Assembly: GCF_900113375.1 (NCBI RefSeq)
Contig: NZ_FOPC01000007.1
Span: 62,001 to 126,000, forward strand
From: Algoriphagus hitonicola
GTDB taxonomy: Bacteria; Bacteroidota; Bacteroidia; Cytophagales; Cyclobacteriaceae
Direction: 5' to 3'
Length of the DNA: 64,000 bases
This document shows, piece after piece, positions 60,100 to 64,000 of the stretch (position 1 is its first letter; the number at the start of each line of letters is the position of its first letter). Under the pieces are notes generated by a model. That model had not been told where the DNA came from. It searched no databases and saw only the letters and a program-made list of their open reading frames with translations. The position numbers and the translations under genes are program-made.

Positions 60100-63000
60100 T
60101 TGGCTATCAAGAATCAAACCGAAAGGAAAAGTTTCTCCTCCATTAAGGTGGTCAAAGACTATCCGGATTTTCTAGATATTCAGCTGCAGTCATTCAAAGA
60201 CTTCTTCCAGTTGGATACTCCTGCAGAAAAACGCCGGGCGGATGGGTTATTCAAAGTGTTTTCTGAGAATTTCCCAATCTCTGATTCCAGAGAAAACTTT
60301 ACTTTGGAATTTATCGATTATGCCGTTGACCCTCCCAAATACAGTGTAGGTGAGTGCATCGATCGAGGCTTGACCTACTCCGTACCATTGAAAGCAAAAT
60401 TGAGATTACTTTGTCATGATGAGGACAATGAGGATTTCGAAACCATCGAGCAAGAGGTGTTTTTGGGAAATCTTCCTTACATGACCGAGAAAGGCTCATT
60501 TGTCATCAATGGAGCTGAGCGGGTAATCGTTTCTCAATTACACCGTTCTCCGGGAGTATTCTTTGCTCAAAGTAAACACACCAACGGTACGAAATTATAT
60601 TCGGCCCGTATTATTCCTTTCAAAGGTTCTTGGATCGAGTTTGCCACTGACATCAACAATGTCATGTATGCATACATCGATCGTAAGAAGAAATTTCCGG
60701 TTACCACACTTCTCAGAGCGATTGGATATGGATCCGATAAGGATATCCTTGACTTATTTGGACTTTCTGAAGAGGTCTCTGCAACAAAAACCGCGCTTAA
60801 GAAAGCCGCCGGTAGAAAACTTGCCGCCCGTGTATTGAGAACTTGGGTGGAGGATTTTGTGGATGAAGATACCGGAGAGGTAGTTTCCATCGACCGAAAC
60901 GAAGTATTGCTTGAGCGTGATACCGTTTTGACTGATGAGGATATTGAAATGATTTTGGACTCCGGCTCTAAGAGCATCATTCTTCACAGAGAGGATGTGA
61001 ATGTGGCTGATTACTCCATTATCTACAATACCCTACAAAAAGATAATTCAAACTCCGAGAAGGAGGCCGTTGAGGTGATTTACCGTCAGTTGAGAAATAC
61101 TGAAGCGCCTGATGAAGCCACTGCTCGTGAAGTGATCCATTCCCTATTCTTCTCCGACAAGCGATATGACTTGGGTGAAGTAGGTAGATATAGAATTAAC
61201 AAAAAGCTTGGTCTTGATATCGACTCAGACAAAATCGTTTTGACCAAGGAAGATATCATCAATATCGTGAAGTATTTGATCGGATTGATCAACTCCAAAG
61301 CGGTAGTCGATGATATTGATCACCTTTCCAACAGAAGGGTAAGAACAGTAGGCGAGCAGTTGTACAGCCAATTTGGGGTAGGTTTGGCCAGAATGGCCAG
61401 AACCATCCGAGAGCGAATGAACGTCAGAGATAATGAAGATTTCAAACCAGTTGACTTGATCAATGCCAGAACGCTGTCTTCTGTTATCAACTCTTTCTTC
61501 GGTACCAACCAGCTTTCTCAGTTCATGGATCAAACCAATCCATTGGCCGAACTCACGCACAAGCGTAGACTTTCTGCTTTGGGTCCAGGTGGTCTTTCCA
61601 GAGAGCGGGCGGGTTTTGAGGTTCGTGACGTTCACTATACGCACTACGGTCGACTTTGTACCATCGAAACACCAGAGGGACCAAACATTGGTTTGATTTC
61701 TTCTCTTTGCGTTCATGCCAAAGTGAATTCCATGGGCTTCTTGGAGACTCCTTATCGAAAAGTAAAAGACGGTAAGGTGGCTATGCAAAAAGAAGATATT
61801 GTATTCTTGACTGCTGAGGAAGAAGACGATCACAATATTGCTCAGGCAAACGCACCGTTGGATGATGCGGGTATTTTCGTAAATGAAAAGGTAAAAGCAC
61901 GATTTGAAGGGGATTTCCCAGTGCTTGACCCATCTGAAATCACCTACATGGACGTTGCTCCCAATCAAATTGTATCCGTAGCAGCTTCCTTGATTCCATT
62001 CTTGGAGCATGATGATGCAAACCGAGCGTTGATGGGATCCAACATGCAGCGACAGGCAGTTCCGTTGTTAAAGGCTGAAGCTCCAATCGTGGGAACAGGT
62101 TTGGAAGGCAAAGCGGCAACAGATTCTCGTTCGCTGATTATTGCAGAGGCAAATGGAGTCGTTGAATACGTTGACGCTCGAAAAATCACCATCAAATATG
62201 ATTTGACGGATGATGAGCTTCTAGTCAACTTCACTGACGAATATAAAACATACGATCTGATTAAATTCAGAAGAACAAACCAGGATACGACAATCAACCT
62301 AACGCCATTGGTGTTGAAAGGAGATAAGATTGTCAAAGGCCAGGTTTTGGTTGAGGGTTATTCTACCAATAACGGTGAGCTAGCCTTGGGTAAAAACCTC
62401 CGGGTGGCTTACATGCCTTGGCAGGGATATAACTTTGAGGATGCGATCGTAATCTCTGAACGAGTGGTAAGAGAGGACGTCTTTACTTCGATTCACGTAG
62501 AGGAATTCCAACTTGAAGTTCGGGATACCAAGCGCGGAGAAGAAGAATTGACTTCTGAAATTCCAAACGTATCCGAAGAGGCTGTGAAGCACTTGGACGA
62601 AAATGGTGTAATCGCCATCGGAGCAGAGGTAAAAGAAGGAGATATCATTATCGGTAAGATCACTCCAAAAGGAGAAACAGATCCTACTCCGGAAGAAAAA
62701 CTCCTTAGAGCAATTTTTGGTGACAAAGCTGGCGATGTAAAAGACGCCTCCTTGAAAGCTTCTCCATCCTTAAATGGAGTGGTTATCGAAACCAAATTAT
62801 TCTCTAGACCTAAAAAAGATAAAGATAACCGGACTAAAGCTAAAGCTGAAGTTGAAAAACTGAAAGCGAAGTATTCCAAGGATCTTTTGGGCATCCGTGC
62901 TCGAATGATTAATAAATTGGTGACTATTCTGGACGGAAAAACCTCCCTTGGTGTCAAGCATAAGTTTGGCGATGAGATCATCAGCAAGGGGATGAAGTTT

Positions 63001-63975
63001 AACCTGAAGAACATTGAAAATAACCTTTTCCCTGCTAAGAACCCTTACAGAGACGAGTCTAATTACAATGTGCCGGAAGAAGCTAATCTGATTTCTGATA
63101 TTATCTTGGATGATTGGACAGATGATGCACATACCAACGATTTGATCGTGAAATTGGTGAAAAACTACACCAACTCACGTAACGAGATCAGTGGTTTGTT
63201 TAAGCGTGATCGATTTACGCTTGAGGTTGGTGATGAATTGCCGGCCGGAATCGTACAGTTAGCCAAAGTTTATATCGCCAAGAAGCGAAAGCTGAAGGTA
63301 GGAGATAAGATGGCCGGTCGTCACGGAAATAAGGGTATTGTCGCCAGAATCGTAAGAGATGAGGACATGCCATTCCTAGAGGACGGAACTCCAATGGATA
63401 TCGTATTGAATCCACTAGGTGTACCTTCTCGAATGAACATTGGTCAAATCTTTGAAACCGTTTTGGCTTGGGCAGGACAAAAGCTAGGGAAGAAATACGC
63501 AACTCCGATCTTCGATGGAGCTTCTATGGAAGAGGTTGCAGCGGAACTCGATGCTGCGGGCTTGCCTCCATATGGCCGTACCTACCTATACGATGGATTG
63601 ACAGGTGCAAAATTTGATCAGCCCGTGACTGTAGGTATCGCATATATGCTGAAACTGGGTCACCTCGTGGATGATAAAATGCACGCAAGATCTATTGGTC
63701 CATACTCACTTATTACCCAGCAGCCATTGGGTGGTAAGGCGCAGTTTGGTGGTCAGCGATTTGGTGAGATGGAAGTTTGGGCTTTGGAAGCATTCGGTGC
63801 TTCTCATGTCCTACAAGAAATCTTAACTGTAAAGTCTGATGATGTAATCGGTAGAGCGAAAGCCTACGAGGCTATCGTGAAAGGTGAAAACCTTCCAAAG
63901 CCAAATATTCCTGAATCATTCAACGTATTGGTTCATGAGTTGAGAGGCTTGGCTCTAGAAATTACCTTAGATTAA
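60100..63975 (+). CDS. rpoB: DNA-directed RNA polymerase subunit beta
   Basis: A 1291-residue beta subunit, of normal length for Bacteroidota. The start is TTG at 60100 and reads [16 protein letters not shown], the typical N-terminus of the phylum. The rifampicin region reads [20 protein letters not shown] followed by [11 protein letters not shown], with no resistance-type change at the positions usually mutated (Asp, His and Ser of the E. coli numbering 516, 526, 531). The catalytic-region motifs [11 protein letters not shown] and [12 protein letters not shown] are intact. The stop is at 63973-63975; rpoC would follow but its start is not within the last 25 bases. Confidence 0.98.
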   Translation: MAIKNQTERKSFSSIKVVKDYPDFLDIQLQSFKDFFQLDTPAEKRRADGLFKVFSENFPISDSRENFTLEFIDYAVDPPKYSVGECIDRGLTYSVPLKAKLRLLCHDEDNEDFETIEQEVFLGNLPYMTEKGSFVINGAERVIVSQLHRSPGVFFAQSKHTNGTKLYSARIIPFKGSWIEFATDINNVMYAYIDRKKKFPVTTLLRAIGYGSDKDILDLFGLSEEVSATKTALKKAAGRKLAARVLRTWVEDFVDEDTGEVVSIDRNEVLLERDTVLTDEDIEMILDSGSKSIILHREDVNVADYSIIYNTLQKDNSNSEKEAVEVIYRQLRNTEAPDEATAREVIHSLFFSDKRYDLGEVGRYRINKKLGLDIDSDKIVLTKEDIINIVKYLIGLINSKAVVDDIDHLSNRRVRTVGEQLYSQFGVGLARMARTIRERMNVRDNEDFKPVDLINARTLSSVINSFFGTNQLSQFMDQTNPLAELTHKRRLSALGPGGLSRERAGFEVRDVHYTHYGRLCTIETPEGPNIGLISSLCVHAKVNSMGFLETPYRKVKDGKVAMQKEDIVFLTAEEEDDHNIAQANAPLDDAGIFVNEKVKARFEGDFPVLDPSEITYMDVAPNQIVSVAASLIPFLEHDDANRALMGSNMQRQAVPLLKAEAPIVGTGLEGKAATDSRSLIIAEANGVVEYVDARKITIKYDLTDDELLVNFTDEYKTYDLIKFRRTNQDTTINLTPLVLKGDKIVKGQVLVEGYSTNNGELALGKNLRVAYMPWQGYNFEDAIVISERVVREDVFTSIHVEEFQLEVRDTKRGEEELTSEIPNVSEEAVKHLDENGVIAIGAEVKEGDIIIGKITPKGETDPTPEEKLLRAIFGDKAGDVKDASLKASPSLNGVVIETKLFSRPKKDKDNRTKAKAEVEKLKAKYSKDLLGIRARMINKLVTILDGKTSLGVKHKFGDEIISKGMKFNLKNIENNLFPAKNPYRDESNYNVPEEANLISDIILDDWTDDAHTNDLIVKLVKNYTNSRNEISGLFKRDRFTLEVGDELPAGIVQLAKVYIAKKRKLKVGDKMAGRHGNKGIVARIVRDEDMPFLEDGTPMDIVLNPLGVPSRMNIGQIFETVLAWAGQKLGKKYATPIFDGASMEEVAAELDAAGLPPYGRTYLYDGLTGAKFDQPVTVGIAYMLKLGHLVDDKMHARSIGPYSLITQQPLGGKAQFGGQRFGEMEVWALEAFGASHVLQEILTVKSDDVIGRAKAYEAIVKGENLPKPNIPESFNVLVHELRGLALEITLD

Positions 63976-64000
63976 ATTGGCTCAACAGGGCGGTATTCCC

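Overview
The window is chromosomal DNA from a member of the Bacteroidota, most likely Cytophagales and close to Cyclobacteriaceae such as Algoriphagus. The evidence is a SusC/SusD pair, DUF4221, DUF5686 and VCBS/ASPIC-UnbV lipoproteins, a bacillithiol synthesis gene (bshA), a fatty-acid hydroxylase typical of sphingolipid makers, promoters of the Bacteroidota form (TTTG, about 19-20 bases, TAnnTTTG), few Shine-Dalgarno sites, and the order tRNA-Tyr/Gly/Thr, tuf, tRNA-Trp, secE, nusG, rplKAJL, rpoB. I see no CRISPR array, complete insertion sequence, prophage or rRNA gene. The genus is an inference.

Region by region. 0-5 kb: the start of a DUF4221-like lipoprotein, a divergent peptide deformylase, xerD, an AAA/DUF4143 ATPase behind a tandem palindromic operator, and an acyl-CoA dehydrogenase, followed by what looks like a decayed gene. 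5-12.7 kb: a GH16 hydrolase with a PQQ dehydrogenase, an atypical SDR, a fatty-acid hydroxylase, bshA and an M24 peptidase lipoprotein. 12.7-14.5 kb: a small secreted cysteine-containing peptide and a DUF4221 lipoprotein behind a promoter whose spacer carries a run of nine G. 14.5-29.1 kb: mostly housekeeping, with a GH3/beta-lactamase fusion, mutL, two rhomboid proteases, a small outer-membrane protein, an MG2/TonB-plug protein, rlmN, aroQ, a SerC-like aminotransferase, marC and rnhA.

29.2-46.9 kb is a minus-strand accessory locus. It runs SusC, SusD, a giant VCBS/ASPIC-UnbV lipoprotein, a small lipoprotein of unknown type, two more VCBS/ASPIC-UnbV lipoproteins, a lipoprotein of the PAP2/vanadium haloperoxidase superfamily, and a sugar-phosphate isomerase/epimerase-like TIM barrel. 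It has the import pair of a polysaccharide utilization locus but no recognisable glycoside hydrolase. Two perfect palindromes lie upstream of susC.

47.5-55.1 kb holds a DUF5686 outer-membrane protein, frr and pyrH, an orphan biotin carrier protein, and an M1 aminopeptidase lipoprotein. 55.2-64 kb is the translation/transcription cluster, with two strong matches to the Bacteroidota promoter, a terminator that runs into the second promoter, and a TTG start on rpoB.

The points most worth following are the susCD-VCBS-haloperoxidase locus, the poly-G promoter of the small peptide/DUF4221 pair, a 77-base dispersed repeat with two copies in the window (about 84% identical by hand alignment), and the palindromes at the AAA ATPase and susC promoters.
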